Positions 9,706 to 18,210 of a stretch of 60,402 nucleotides of DNA are shown here, in pieces (position 1 is the stretch's first letter; each line of letters opens with the position of its first letter). The notes beneath the pieces are model-generated. The model made no database searches and was not told the DNA's origin. It saw nothing but the letters and a program-made list of their open reading frames with translations. Source of the DNA: Acidobacteriota bacterium (lineage in GTDB: Bacteria > Acidobacteriota > Terriglobia > Terriglobales > Acidobacteriaceae); the NCBI GenBank assembly GCA_003225495.1, contig QIAJ01000021.1, positions 1 to 60,402 on the forward strand, read 5' to 3'. The position numbers were made by a program, and so were the translations under genes.

Positions 9706-10143
9706 ATGAAGAAGACGATACTTTTGATTGAAGACAGTAAAGTCCAAAAGCTGGCCGGCGAGAGGATGCTTCTCAAAGCGGGCTATCTGGTGCTAACGGC
9801 CGGCGACGGCGCGGAAGGGCTTCGCCTAGCGCGGGAAAGCGCCCCTGACCTGGTCCTGTTGGACATGCTGTTGCCAGAGATCGGAGGAGAAGAAATACTC
9901 CGAGCACTGAAGGGAAATCCGCGTACCGAGCAGATTCCTGTGATCATCGTCAGCCATCTTCTACCCGCCGATATCGCTAAGCTGAAAGCGGTGGGAGCGG
10001 CCGAGTACTTTCACAAATCAAGACTCCTCGAAGGCGAAGGTGGGGAGATTGTTTTCCTGAGCATGATCGAGAACGTCCTTCTGGAGGTTGCGAGGCGGAA
10101 GGACGCGGGCGCCCGCATAGCGGTCGGTGCTCGCACTCACTAG
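9706..10143 (+). CDS. Single-domain response regulator (receiver only)
   Basis: This 145-residue protein is a lone CheY-like receiver. Acidic residues E9 and D10 (LIEDSK), phospho-acceptor D53 (LLDMLLP), S83 (IIVSHL) and K104 (HKSRLL) are all in place, so it should take a phosphate from a histidine kinase. There is no output domain; a basic C-terminal tail of about 20 residues follows. No kinase gene lies nearby, so its partner is unknown. It ends 5 bases before the convergent leuS stop. Confidence 0.9.
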   Translation: MKKTILLIEDSKVQKLAGERMLLKAGYLVLTAGDGAEGLRLARESAPDLVLLDMLLPEIGGEEILRALKGNPRTEQIPVIIVSHLLPADIAKLKAVGAAEYFHKSRLLEGEGGEIVFLSMIENVLLEVARRKDAGARIAVGARTH

Positions 10144-10148
10144 AGCGA

Positions 10149-12698
10149 TCAACGCACGACGATGTTTACAAGTTTGGACGGGACCACGATCACCTTCACG
10201 ATTTGTTTGCCCGCGATTGCCGTTTTCACTTTCTCGTCCGCCAATGCACGTTCGCGGATCAAATCTTCGGCAGACCCCGCAGGCACAATAATCCGGCTGC
10301 GCAGTTTGCCGTTGACCTGCACCGGGATTTCGATCTCATCCAACGCGGCCAACGCAGCGTCATACTTCGGCCACGCCGCTTTCAGCAGATTGCCTTCCTC
10401 GCCAATCATCTCCCACAATTCGTGCGCGAGATAGGGCGCCATTGGAGCTAACAGAAGCACGATGTTCCGCTGCACTTCGGCGATCAGGGAAACGGGAATC
10501 CTGTCCTTCGATTCTTCAGCGCCATAGACTTCATTCAACAACTCCATAATCGCTGAGATGCAGGTATTAAAATGCCAGCGTCCCTTGAAGTCGTCCCCGA
10601 CACGCTTTATGGTCAGGTGTAACTTGCGCTGGATCGCTCGCGCATCGGCCGACAACTCGGAGGGCACCGGCTGCAGCCACTCTGGATCTTCCGGCTGCGC
10701 ATTCCGCACAAAGAAACGGTACACGCGTCCCAGAAATCGCTGAATGCCTTCGATCCCCGTATCCTGCCAGTCGAGATCCCGATCCGGAGGCGCCGCAAAC
10801 AAACTGTACAGACGCGCCGCATCCGCGCCATAGCGCGCTACCATCTCGTCCGGCGAAACCACATTCCCCCGGTTCTTCGACATCTTGGCGCCGTCTTTAA
10901 TCACCATCCCCTGAGTGAACAGCCGCTTCACGGGTTCGTCATTCTTGACCAAACCCATGTCGCGCATGAACTTCGTCCAGAAGCGCGAATAGATCAAGTG
11001 AAGAATGGCGTGCTCGACGCCGCCGATGTACTGGTCGATGCCCTCGTCGCCGAACCAGTAGGCAATCGTCTTGCTATCGAAGGGCGCCTTCTCGTTGCGC
11101 GCGTCGGCGTAGCGGTAGAAATACCACGACGAATCGACAAATGTATCCATGGTGTCAGTCTCGCGCCGCGCTGGACCGCCGCACTTTGGACACGTCGTGT
11201 TCAAGAATTCGGGCACGCTCAGGAGCGGCGACCCGCCCGTGAGTGTGACATTCACTCTGTCGGGCAAAATCACCGGCAAATCTTTTTCCGCCACCGGCAC
11301 GATGCCGTCTTTTTCGCAGAAGACCATCGGGATGGGCGTGCCCCAGTAGCGTTGCCGGGAGACTCCCCAGTCCTTCAATCGGAATGTGACGGTCGCTTTG
11401 CCAAAACCTTTCGCCTCGGCAAATGCCGCCATCTTATGAATCGCGTCCGCACAGTTGATCCCACTGAACTCGCCGGAATTCACCAGGAACCCGTCCATGG
11501 TAGTGAACGGAAGCTGAGGTTCCGCCATGGTTTCTTCCGGGTCGCTCGACTGCGGAAGAATCACGAGCCGGATCTCCAGCCCGTATTTCCTGGCAAACTC
11601 GTAATCGCGCTCATCGTGCGCGGGCACGCTCATGATGGCGCCCGTACCGTAGTCCGTCAGGATGTAATTCGCTACCCACACCGGCACAGTCTCGCCGGTG
11701 AATGGATTCTTCGCGTAACGCCCAGTGAACACACCATGCTTTTCAATCGCGCCGATGTCGCCGACTTCTTTGGCCTTTCGCTGCTCGGCAATCAGTTGAT
11801 CGACTTTCGAGCGCAGGTCAGCATCCCGCCCCGTCATGTCTTTCACAATCGGGTGTTCGGGCGCCAATTGAAGCGATGTCGCGCCGTAGATCGTATCGAT
11901 TCGCGTAGTGAAAACCGTGATCGTCGATCCCGCCGGACCCACGGTTCCACCCAAATCGAAATCGACCAGCGCTCCCTCGCTGCGGCCGATCCAGTTTCGC
12001 TGCATGGTCCGGACTTTCTCCGGCCAGCCTTCCAGCTTCTCGAGATCGCGCAGCAACTCGTCTGCGTATTTCGTAATCCTCAGGAACCATTGCTCCAATT
12101 CGCGCTGCTCGACCGGAGTATCTTCATGCCGCCAGCAATTGCCGTTGACCACCTGCTCGTTCGCCAGGACGGTACAGCACTGCGGACACCAGTTGACCTT
12201 GCTCTTCTTCCGATACGCCAGTCCCTGCTCGTACATCTTCAAAAAGAACCACTGATTCCAGCGGTAGTATTCCGGCAGGCAGGTCGTAACCTCGCGCGAC
12301 CAGTCATAGGCGAACCCCAGCCGCTTCATCTGCTTCTTCATGGACGCGATATTCGCAAGCGTCCACTCTTTGGGCGGCGTATTGTTCTTGATCGCGGCAT
12401 TCTCGGCCGGCAAGCCGAACGAGTCCCATCCCATGGGATGAAGCACGTTATAACCGTTCATCCACATGTAACGCGCCAGCGCGTCGCCGATCGCATAGTT
12501 GCGGACGTGCCCCATATGCAACGCGCCCGATGGATACGGGAGCATTTCAAGTACGTAAAACTTCGGCTTCGCGGAGTTGGCCTCGGCGGCGTATAGCGAA
12601 GGATCGCTCTGCCAGCGATCAAACCACTTCTGCTCAATCTGCCGCGCGTCGTACCGTTCCTCGCGCGTTGTGGCCACGAATTTATCTTGCTGAGGCAT
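10149..12698 (-). CDS. leuS: Leucyl-tRNA synthetase
   Basis: The enzyme charges tRNA-Leu. The 849-residue length is normal for bacterial LeuRS. The HIGH-type motif is HMGH at 61-64 (PYPSGALHMGHVRNY), the zinc-finger region includes NWCPQCCTVLANEQV, the editing domain contains the Thr-rich TTRIDTIYGA stretch and YGTGAIMSVPAHDERD, and the class I KMSKS loop is KMSKNRGN. ATG 12698 precedes the family N-terminus. Asn replacing the second Ser of KMSKS is common in LeuRS. It is a monocistronic minus-strand gene with a 75-base gap to the small membrane protein upstream. Confidence 0.98.
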   Translation of the reverse strand: MPQQDKFVATTREERYDARQIEQKWFDRWQSDPSLYAAEANSAKPKFYVLEMLPYPSGALHMGHVRNYAIGDALARYMWMNGYNVLHPMGWDSFGLPAENAAIKNNTPPKEWTLANIASMKKQMKRLGFAYDWSREVTTCLPEYYRWNQWFFLKMYEQGLAYRKKSKVNWCPQCCTVLANEQVVNGNCWRHEDTPVEQRELEQWFLRITKYADELLRDLEKLEGWPEKVRTMQRNWIGRSEGALVDFDLGGTVGPAGSTITVFTTRIDTIYGATSLQLAPEHPIVKDMTGRDADLRSKVDQLIAEQRKAKEVGDIGAIEKHGVFTGRYAKNPFTGETVPVWVANYILTDYGTGAIMSVPAHDERDYEFARKYGLEIRLVILPQSSDPEETMAEPQLPFTTMDGFLVNSGEFSGINCADAIHKMAAFAEAKGFGKATVTFRLKDWGVSRQRYWGTPIPMVFCEKDGIVPVAEKDLPVILPDRVNVTLTGGSPLLSVPEFLNTTCPKCGGPARRETDTMDTFVDSSWYFYRYADARNEKAPFDSKTIAYWFGDEGIDQYIGGVEHAILHLIYSRFWTKFMRDMGLVKNDEPVKRLFTQGMVIKDGAKMSKNRGNVVSPDEMVARYGADAARLYSLFAAPPDRDLDWQDTGIEGIQRFLGRVYRFFVRNAQPEDPEWLQPVPSELSADARAIQRKLHLTIKRVGDDFKGRWHFNTCISAIMELLNEVYGAEESKDRIPVSLIAEVQRNIVLLLAPMAPYLAHELWEMIGEEGNLLKAAWPKYDAALAALDEIEIPVQVNGKLRSRIIVPAGSAEDLIRERALADEKVKTAIAGKQIVKVIVVPSKLVNIVVR

Positions 12699-12773
12699 AG
12701 ATAGGTTCGGTACTGCCGGGATAAACCTCTATTTTACAACGTGGACTGCGTCAGGCCCGAATCACGGATTTAC

Positions 12774-13061
12774 TCATTCACCTTCCGTGGAAGCCAGGAA
12801 ATACACTTGAACCTTCGGACCCGAACGGTAAAACCATTGCACAGCGAAAAAGAGCAGCAGCATGCGAAGCAGATGGAACGCCAACGAGAGACGCTCCGAA
12901 TCACGCCAGTATGTTGTCACCATCGCAGATCCCAGAGAGTTTTCGTGGTGCCAAACAGAAAAAGGGTGGGAGGGTAGATAGGTCAGGTCGCTTAGAAACC
13001 AAAATAACAGATAGACCGCCAAAGCTCTGCTGGCGATCGTAACAGCGTCTTTTGTGGACAT
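12774..13061 (-). CDS. Small membrane protein of unknown function
   Basis: This 95-residue protein has two predicted membrane segments, at about 10-28 (LAVYLLFWFLSDLTYL) and 60-78 (FHLLRMLLLFFAVQWFY), separated by a polar loop with several His residues. I do not recognise a named domain; I associate similar two-helix proteins with acidobacteria. ATG 13061 (MSTKDAV) follows GAGG closely; an ATG three codons earlier at 13070 is also possible. It has no obvious functional link to leuS or the endonuclease gene on either side. Confidence 0.6.
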   Translation of the reverse strand: MSTKDAVTIASRALAVYLLFWFLSDLTYLPSHPFSVWHHENSLGSAMVTTYWRDSERLSLAFHLLRMLLLFFAVQWFYRSGPKVQVYFLASTEGE

Positions 13062-13123
13062 AGGCCTCATTTCCTCGATTCAACCTCAGGTTCCGCAATA
13101 AAGGTTAGAGCGCCCGAAGTCTC

Positions 13124-14062
13124 TCACGAGTGCGCCCCTTTCTCGACCAATCCCTTCAAGGCATCCACATTTCGTAGATCATCCCCAGGTTCGTCAATCG
13201 GCGTTTCGGCGATGAATGCCCCCTTCTTCATCCTGCGATCATTCAGCAGAGCGCGAAAGACGTCGAGTCCAAGCCTGCCGCGGCCAATGTGCTCGTGCCG
13301 GTCCAGTCGCGACCCGCGCTCCGCCTTGGCGTCATTGCAGTGCCAGACGCGGACATTCTTGAGTCCGACAGTACGGTCAAGATGTGCAAGCGTAAGTTCG
13401 CGGCCCTCCGAACTAACAATGTCGTATCCCGCAACATGGGTATGACAGGTGTCGATGCACGCACCGACCGGGACAACGCCTCGTAACAGATCCAACAACT
13501 CGGCGACCTGCTCAAATGTGCTGCCCAGAGAAAACTCCGCCCCCGACGTATTTTCAATCAGAACTGTGAGCCCGGCGGCCAACAGATCTAAGCCCTCGCT
13601 GGCCTCCGCGATCGATCTCGCGACAGTCGCCAAGCCTTCTTCCCGGCTGGCGCCGCGAAATGATCCAGGATGCAGCACCAGGTAATCTGCGCACAATGCC
13701 AGCCCGCGTTCCAACTCGCCTCGAAAAGCCGCAACCGACTTCTTCAGGAACGGCCCATTCGAACCGGCCAGATTGATCAGATAATTCGAATGAATCACCA
13801 GCGGCTTCAGGTTGTATTTCTGGCGCAGGGCGTTCATGGTTTCACACTGACCGCGCCCGAGCGTGTAGGGCTGCCATTGCCGGGGACTGCTGGAGAAGAT
13901 TTGAAACGTGTTACAGCCTAGCCGGTATGCCCTTTCCGCCGCGTTTTCCACCCCTGCAGCGATCGACGTGTGGATTCCGATCCGCCGCGAAGTCCTCGCT
14001 GGCGCCGTCTTCGGCGCCGGCCAGTTCAGCGGATCCTTCTCTTTTCCGACACGTCCAGCCAT
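13124..14062 (-). CDS. nfo: Endonuclease IV (AP endonuclease)
   Basis: This enzyme cuts DNA 5' to abasic sites in base-excision repair. The 312 residues form a TIM barrel of the AP2 family. Zinc-binding blocks are visible in order: GIHTSIAAGV, VIHSNYLINLA, LVLHPGSF, ENTSGAE, CIDTCHTHVAGYD, WHCNDAKAERGSRLDRHEHIG and the final AETP. All ligand His, Asp and Glu positions appear kept. About 28 extra N-terminal residues (GKEKDPLNWPAPKT...) precede the domain, so a later start is possible, though ATG 14062 is the only ATG before it. Its start is 99 bases from the divergent aroF. Confidence 0.94.
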   Translation of the reverse strand: MAGRVGKEKDPLNWPAPKTAPARTSRRIGIHTSIAAGVENAAERAYRLGCNTFQIFSSSPRQWQPYTLGRGQCETMNALRQKYNLKPLVIHSNYLINLAGSNGPFLKKSVAAFRGELERGLALCADYLVLHPGSFRGASREEGLATVARSIAEASEGLDLLAAGLTVLIENTSGAEFSLGSTFEQVAELLDLLRGVVPVGACIDTCHTHVAGYDIVSSEGRELTLAHLDRTVGLKNVRVWHCNDAKAERGSRLDRHEHIGRGRLGLDVFRALLNDRRMKKGAFIAETPIDEPGDDLRNVDALKGLVEKGAHS

Positions 14063-14112
14063 AGCCCTGATAACTAGATTAACGTAATGCCGGCCACCCG
14101 ATTACGCTCCCA

Positions 14113-14141
14113 TTGCCGTGATTTACCGCGAACGTTACACT
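14113..14141 (+). promoter_or_regulatory. Candidate sigma-70 promoter for aroF
   Basis: TTGCCG (14113-14118), a 17-base spacer, then TACACT (14136-14141). Each hexamer matches the consensus at four of six positions. Predicted transcription starts near 14148, giving a very short leader before the ATG at 14162. Confidence 0.35.
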
Positions 14142-14161
14142 CTTAACTTCAGGGTTTCTCA

Positions 14162-15235
14162 ATGCTGATTGTGATGCGGGCGCAGGCCACCGAAGAACAG
14201 ATCCGCGCCGTCTGCGAAAAAGTCGAGTCTCTCGGATATCGCGCCCACTCCATGCCTGGCGCGCAACGCACTGCCATCGGCATTACCGGCAACAGGGGAG
14301 AAGTCGAGTCCGGGTCGCTCGAAGAAATGCCGGGTGTGCAAGAGGTGATCCGCGTTTCAAAGCCCTACAAACTGGTCAGCCGCGACGTAAAGCCTGATAA
14401 CTCGGTCATCAGATTTCCAGGTTCGCCCGTCACTATAGGCGGCGCCGATCTGGCAATCATGGCAGGCCCCTGCGGCATTGAGAGCCTCGAACAGTCCTTC
14501 GCAATCGCCGAGCGGGTCTCCCGGGCCGGAGCGCAGTTCTTCCGCGGAGGCGCCTACAAACCCCGCACGTCTCCTTATTCCTTTCAGGGCCTAGGAGAAG
14601 AAGGCTTGAAGATCATGGCCGAGATCCGCGACCGTTTCGGTATGCTCATCGTTACCGAAGCCGTGGACTACGAGTCGCTCGAACTCGTCGAGAAGTACGC
14701 AGACATGATTCAAATCGGCGCCCGCAACATGCAGAACTTCTCTCTGCTGAAACGCGCCGGACGTGCCCGCAAACCGGTTCTGTTGAAGCGTGGCATCGCC
14801 GCCACGCTCGAGGAATTTTTGATGGCCGCAGAGTACATTATGAGCGAAGGCAACTACAACGTCGTGCTCTGCGAACGCGGCGTCCGCACATTTGCCGACC
14901 ATACCCGCAACACGCTCGACCTCAGCGTCGTGCCCGCCGTCCAGCGCCTGAGCCATCTGCCCATCGTAGTTGACCCCAGTCACGGTACCGGAAAGCGCAA
15001 CAAAGTTACACCGCTCTCGCGCGCCGCTGTCGCCGTCGGAGCCGACGGTCTGATCATCGAAGTGCACAATGATCCCGATCGCGCGCTCTCGGATGGTATG
15101 CAGTCGCTTTATCCCGACCAGTTCGACGCGCTGATGACACAGGTCAGGCAGATCGCGGCGGTGCTCGGGCGAACGATACCCGACGTCCCCGAATCCGGCG
15201 TTTTGACCGGGGTCTCCCGCCTTTCCAACTCTTAG
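14162..15235 (+). CDS. aroF: 3-deoxy-7-phosphoheptulonate synthase (DAHP synthase, KDO8PS-like type)
   Basis: This enzyme joins PEP and erythrose-4-phosphate in the first step of aromatic amino acid synthesis. The 357 residues have an N-terminal ferredoxin-like regulatory domain ([14 protein letters not shown]... to about 75), as in Thermotoga-type DAHPS. The barrel follows with [51 protein letters not shown] and [10 protein letters not shown]. The N-terminal domain suggests feedback control by Tyr or Phe, which is known for the family. It is followed after 12 bases by a TonB-C protein with a good ribosome-binding site, an odd operon partner. Confidence 0.95.
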   Translation: MLIVMRAQATEEQIRAVCEKVESLGYRAHSMPGAQRTAIGITGNRGEVESGSLEEMPGVQEVIRVSKPYKLVSRDVKPDNSVIRFPGSPVTIGGADLAIMAGPCGIESLEQSFAIAERVSRAGAQFFRGGAYKPRTSPYSFQGLGEEGLKIMAEIRDRFGMLIVTEAVDYESLELVEKYADMIQIGARNMQNFSLLKRAGRARKPVLLKRGIAATLEEFLMAAEYIMSEGNYNVVLCERGVRTFADHTRNTLDLSVVPAVQRLSHLPIVVDPSHGTGKRNKVTPLSRAAVAVGADGLIIEVHNDPDRALSDGMQSLYPDQFDALMTQVRQIAAVLGRTIPDVPESGVLTGVSRLSNS

Positions 15236-15247
15236 TCAGGAGGAAAG

Positions 15248-15649
15248 ATGAAATTGTGCTCCGCGTTTATTCCTTTCATCTTGGTGGGCACATCGCTTGC
15301 CCAGGAAACCGCACCCGTCATCTTGTCACCGGGCGGGAGTGTTGCGATCTGTCACGGCAAAGCCGATGACGCGAGCGATTGCGTCACACCGCCGCATGCG
15401 ACCTACTCACCTGATCCGAAGTATCCGGAAAAAGCCCGGAGGGCCAAACAACGCGGAGACGTAATTTTGCAACTCATCGTGGGCGCCGACGGGCTTCCGC
15501 GCGACGTCAAAGTGGACCGCGGACTTACACCCGAACTGGATCAGGCCGCGCTCGATGCTGTAAACCGTTGGAAGTTCGCCCCAGCCGCCAGAGAAGGGCA
15601 CCCGGTTTCCGCCCAGATCAAAGTAGAAGTCAGCTTCCATCTCTACTGA
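15248..15649 (+). CDS. Secreted TonB C-terminal domain protein
   Basis: This 133-residue protein has a signal peptide (about 1-18, ending SLAQ) and a TonB C-terminal fold from about 58 (PDPKYPEKARRAKQRG) to the end, with the typical QLIVGADGLPRDVKV and AALDAVNRWKFAPA strands. It lacks the membrane anchor and Pro-rich linker of a full TonB, so it cannot span the periplasm as a classic energy transducer. AGGAGG at 15239-15244 precedes the ATG at 15248. Such short TonB-C proteins are common in acidobacteria and their role is unknown. It may be co-transcribed with aroF. Confidence 0.85.
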   Translation: MKLCSAFIPFILVGTSLAQETAPVILSPGGSVAICHGKADDASDCVTPPHATYSPDPKYPEKARRAKQRGDVILQLIVGADGLPRDVKVDRGLTPELDQAALDAVNRWKFAPAAREGHPVSAQIKVEVSFHLY

Positions 15650-15698
15650 TGAGCGCTGCATCTGGTAAGCTTTTTTCTTCGATAAGGCCGATGCGTCC

Positions 15699-16865
15699 TT
15701 GAGAAAATTCCTGCTACTTGCAGTCCTGCTCCCCCTGCTGGCCGCCGGCGGATGGTGGTATTTCCACGAGCGCAGCCTTCCTGCAACCGGCCCTCTTTAC
15801 CGCGAGTACGCCTACATCACGAATGGCAAGAGCAATACCGTCACAGTCATTGACCTGCGTAGCTTTCGGCCTGTGCGGAACCTGCAAGTAGGAAGCGAGC
15901 CGACTGGCATCGCGGCCAATCCAAGACGAAACGAAATTTACGCAGTCAATGCGGGTTCAAACAACGTCAGCGTGATCGATGCCGAGCAAAATAAGGTCGT
16001 CGCGACCATCGGGGTCAACGGACGCCCTTATTTCATCGACGTCGCCCCAGACGGCCATCGTGCTTATGTCGCAAACTCCGGCTCCGCGAACGTTTCGGTG
16101 CTTGACCTTGACCGTCGCACCGTAGCCGCCACCCTGCGCGTGGGCTCCGGCCCGGGCCTGGCGCGAGTTTCACCGGACGGCTTGACCGTCGTGGTCAGCA
16201 ATCGCGCCGACAATACCGTGTCATTGATCGACACCACGCGCCTCGTCGTCCGTTCGACGATCGCGGTCTGTCTTAATCCGGAAGACATCGCGATCCTGCC
16301 CGATTCAAAGAAATCCTTCATCTCATGCTCGTCCGCCGGCCAGGTGGCCAGCATCGATCTGAAGCGGGACAAATTGCTCACGCTTCTGGATGTCGGCAAA
16401 TCTCCCGTCAGTCTCGCGCTCAAACCCGACGGCGGTGAGTTGATCACCTGCAATTTCGGGTCGGACAGTATCTCCATCATCGAAAGCACGCCCAATGAAG
16501 TCCTGAGCAGCCAGCTCATCGGCGCGCAACCGGTCCGCGCGGTCGTATCGCTGGATAATTCCCGTCTCTACGTCTCAAATTTTGGCGCGAACAGCGTTGC
16601 GGTATATGACATCGATATCGGCAAAGTTATCGCTATCATCCCGGTTGGCACGCATCCTGATGCGCTCACGCTCTCGCAGAGCCAGAATTTTTTGCTCGTC
16701 CTCGATTCCGGCTCAGGAGACGTCGCCATAATCCAGAAACGTAAGCCAAATAAGCTGGAGCCTTCCGAGTACGCATTGCTGACGATCATCCCGGTCGGCA
16801 TGCAGCCCAACCAGATCGTCGTGAAGTCATTCCTGCTCACCAAGCCAGCGGCAGACGGACGTTGA
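15699..16865 (+). CDS. YVTN-repeat beta-propeller protein
   Basis: This 388-residue protein starts with a hydrophobic signal or anchor (LLLAVLLPLLAAGGWWYF). It is followed by about seven repeats of roughly 42 residues of the YVTN type, for example EYAYITNGKSNTVTVIDL, IYAVNAGSNNVSVIDA, AYVANSGSANVSVLDL and LYVSNFGANSVAVYDI. The fold is a seven-bladed propeller, usually a secreted or surface binding module; the ligand is unknown. TTG 15699 is the only sensible start before the signal peptide, since the nearby ATG at 15691 is followed at once by a stop. Confidence 0.85.
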   Translation: MRKFLLLAVLLPLLAAGGWWYFHERSLPATGPLYREYAYITNGKSNTVTVIDLRSFRPVRNLQVGSEPTGIAANPRRNEIYAVNAGSNNVSVIDAEQNKVVATIGVNGRPYFIDVAPDGHRAYVANSGSANVSVLDLDRRTVAATLRVGSGPGLARVSPDGLTVVVSNRADNTVSLIDTTRLVVRSTIAVCLNPEDIAILPDSKKSFISCSSAGQVASIDLKRDKLLTLLDVGKSPVSLALKPDGGELITCNFGSDSISIIESTPNEVLSSQLIGAQPVRAVVSLDNSRLYVSNFGANSVAVYDIDIGKVIAIIPVGTHPDALTLSQSQNFLLVLDSGSGDVAIIQKRKPNKLEPSEYALLTIIPVGMQPNQIVVKSFLLTKPAADGR

Positions 16866-16878
16866 GCGTACAAAGTAT

Positions 16879-17424
16879 CTAGCCCAGGTATTTCGCCATC
16901 GGTTCCCAATATCGCATTTTCCATCCCGGGTCGAAGTGTGCGAAATCGCCCTCGTGAAAGCCGGTGTGGTCGAGGATGATCTTCGTTTTGTCGCCATCTT
17001 GCTTGAGCTGAAATTTCGCGATCGTGTACTCGCCCGGGTCCCAGGATGTAGGACGCCAGGCTTGCACGATTCGCTGGTCTGGGACCAACTCGATGTTGCG
17101 TCCTACAATCTTCCCCCCGAACATCGAAAAAGCCCCTCCCGCCTCACGGCTGATTTCCGCTGATTCGCCTGAAAAGGCGGCGAATTGTTTGGAATCAAGG
17201 AGGATGTCGTAGATGCGATGCGGGCTAGCCTTGAGTTCGACTTCCTGGTGGAGGAAAGTGCGCGCTTTATCTGGACCTGTGCTCTGTGCCTCAGTCATTG
17301 TTTCCTGCGCATTGGAGTTCGTTGCTTCGAGCGCCAGGCCTGCGAATGCCACCGCGCCACCCGCGATTACTTGGCGGCGGGTGGGTGTGGGGAAGGGCGC
17401 TTTTGGGATTTTTCCTTCGGTCAT
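16879..17424 (-). CDS. Tat-exported SRPBCC (AHSA1-like) domain protein
   Basis: This 181-residue protein has a twin-arginine signal (TRRQVIAGGAVAFAGLAL, about 14-31) and then an AHSA1-type SRPBCC ligand-binding domain from about 55. The usual phrases are present: SPHRIYDILLDSKQFAAFSG, GGAFSMFGGKIVGRNIEL, RIVQAWRP and the C-terminal GWKMRYWEPMAKYL. AAGGGG five bases before the ATG supports the start. A Tat signal on an SRPBCC protein is uncommon; most are cytoplasmic. It is divergent from a TetR regulator with a perfect inverted repeat between them, so it is probably the regulator's target. Confidence 0.85.
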   Translation of the reverse strand: MTEGKIPKAPFPTPTRRQVIAGGAVAFAGLALEATNSNAQETMTEAQSTGPDKARTFLHQEVELKASPHRIYDILLDSKQFAAFSGESAEISREAGGAFSMFGGKIVGRNIELVPDQRIVQAWRPTSWDPGEYTIAKFQLKQDGDKTKIILDHTGFHEGDFAHFDPGWKMRYWEPMAKYLG

Positions 17425-17488
17425 CTTTGCCCCTTAGATTGGATTCTGTTGGTCGCTAGCTATGCGAGTCCACATGGAATCATGGAGC

Positions 17489-17514
17489 CAAAATATGATC
17501 AAGATAATATTTTG
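17489..17514. promoter_or_regulatory. Perfect inverted repeat between SRPBCC and tetR genes, probable TetR operator
   Basis: CAAAATAT (17489-17496) and ATATTTTG (17507-17514) form a perfect 8-bp inverted repeat with a 10-base spacer, 26 bp in total. It lies between divergent starts at 17424 and 17569 and overlaps -10-like AT-rich sequence in both directions. Size and place fit a site where a TetR dimer would repress both genes. Confidence 0.6.
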
Positions 17515-17568
17515 CTATGCAGACTTGATCCATCGAGGCATACTGCCGCTCACTTAAGGAGTATCGCT

Positions 17569-18165
17569 ATGCCGTATTCTGCCGGTCACCACGCGCAGGT
17601 CAGAAAGAAAATTATTCAGAGAGCACGCCAGTTATTCAACCGGCGTGGCTTCGAGAACGTATCCCTCGCTGAGATCATGGCCGGTGCGAGCCTTACGCAC
17701 GGGGGATTTTATAAATACTTCAAGAGTAAGAGCGATCTGTATGCAGAGGTACTGGGTTGTTTCCTAACCGATCCGGAATGGAAGAGCTGCTGGGAGGGGG
17801 TGCACGTGGACTTGTCATCCACCGACGTGGGACCGCAAGTAGTGCGTGCCTACCTGTCGCGCCAGCACTTCGAGGATGTCGAGAACTCGTGCCCAATGGT
17901 TGCATTGCCGGGCGATATCGCTCGCTGCGGCAAGACCGCGAAGCGGGCTTTCGAGAATGTGTTGCGGGCCATGGTGGATGTACTGGAGCGCAGCCTTTCG
18001 GCAAAGGATCGACGCGGTCATACGCGCGCGCGAGCCATAGCTGCGCTATGCGTGGGCGGTATGGTCCTCGCCCGCTCAATGGAAGATCGCACCCTTGCTG
18101 ATGAGTTGCGCGATGCCTGCATGGGAGTTGCGCTCAAACTGGGTGGATGGAAGAGTAGCGCGTAG
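17569..18165 (+). CDS. TetR/AcrR family transcriptional regulator
   Basis: This 198-residue protein has an N-terminal TetR helix-turn-helix (about 12-58: KKIIQRARQLFNRRGFENVSLAEIM, then GGFYKYFKSKSDLYAEVL). The ligand-binding half contains ENSCPMVALPGDIAR, typical of one AcrR subgroup; its Cys could sense electrophiles, as in NemR, but this is speculation. ATG 17569 has AAGGAG seven bases upstream; the open frame reaches further back without homology. It probably represses itself and the divergent SRPBCC gene through the inverted repeat at 17489-17514. Confidence 0.92.
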   Translation: MPYSAGHHAQVRKKIIQRARQLFNRRGFENVSLAEIMAGASLTHGGFYKYFKSKSDLYAEVLGCFLTDPEWKSCWEGVHVDLSSTDVGPQVVRAYLSRQHFEDVENSCPMVALPGDIARCGKTAKRAFENVLRAMVDVLERSLSAKDRRGHTRARAIAALCVGGMVLARSMEDRTLADELRDACMGVALKLGGWKSSA

Positions 18166-18188
18166 GGAATGATTCCCTGCCCCGGCCT

Positions 18189-18210
18189 GGACGGGTTTAG
18201 AGACCCGTCC
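18189..18210. repeat. REP-like hairpin at the uvrC/tetR convergent junction
   Basis: GGACGGGT (18189-18196) and ACCCGTCC (18203-18210) form an 8-bp perfect hairpin with a 6-base loop. It overlaps the last codons of uvrC and follows tetR by 23 bases. No T-run follows, so it is not a standard terminator. Its look recalls dispersed intergenic palindromes. Confidence 0.5.

Noticed and set aside
10998-12596. 532-codon open frame opposite leuS
   Set aside because: Shadow frame caused by codon bias of leuS; no domain, signal or plausible composition.
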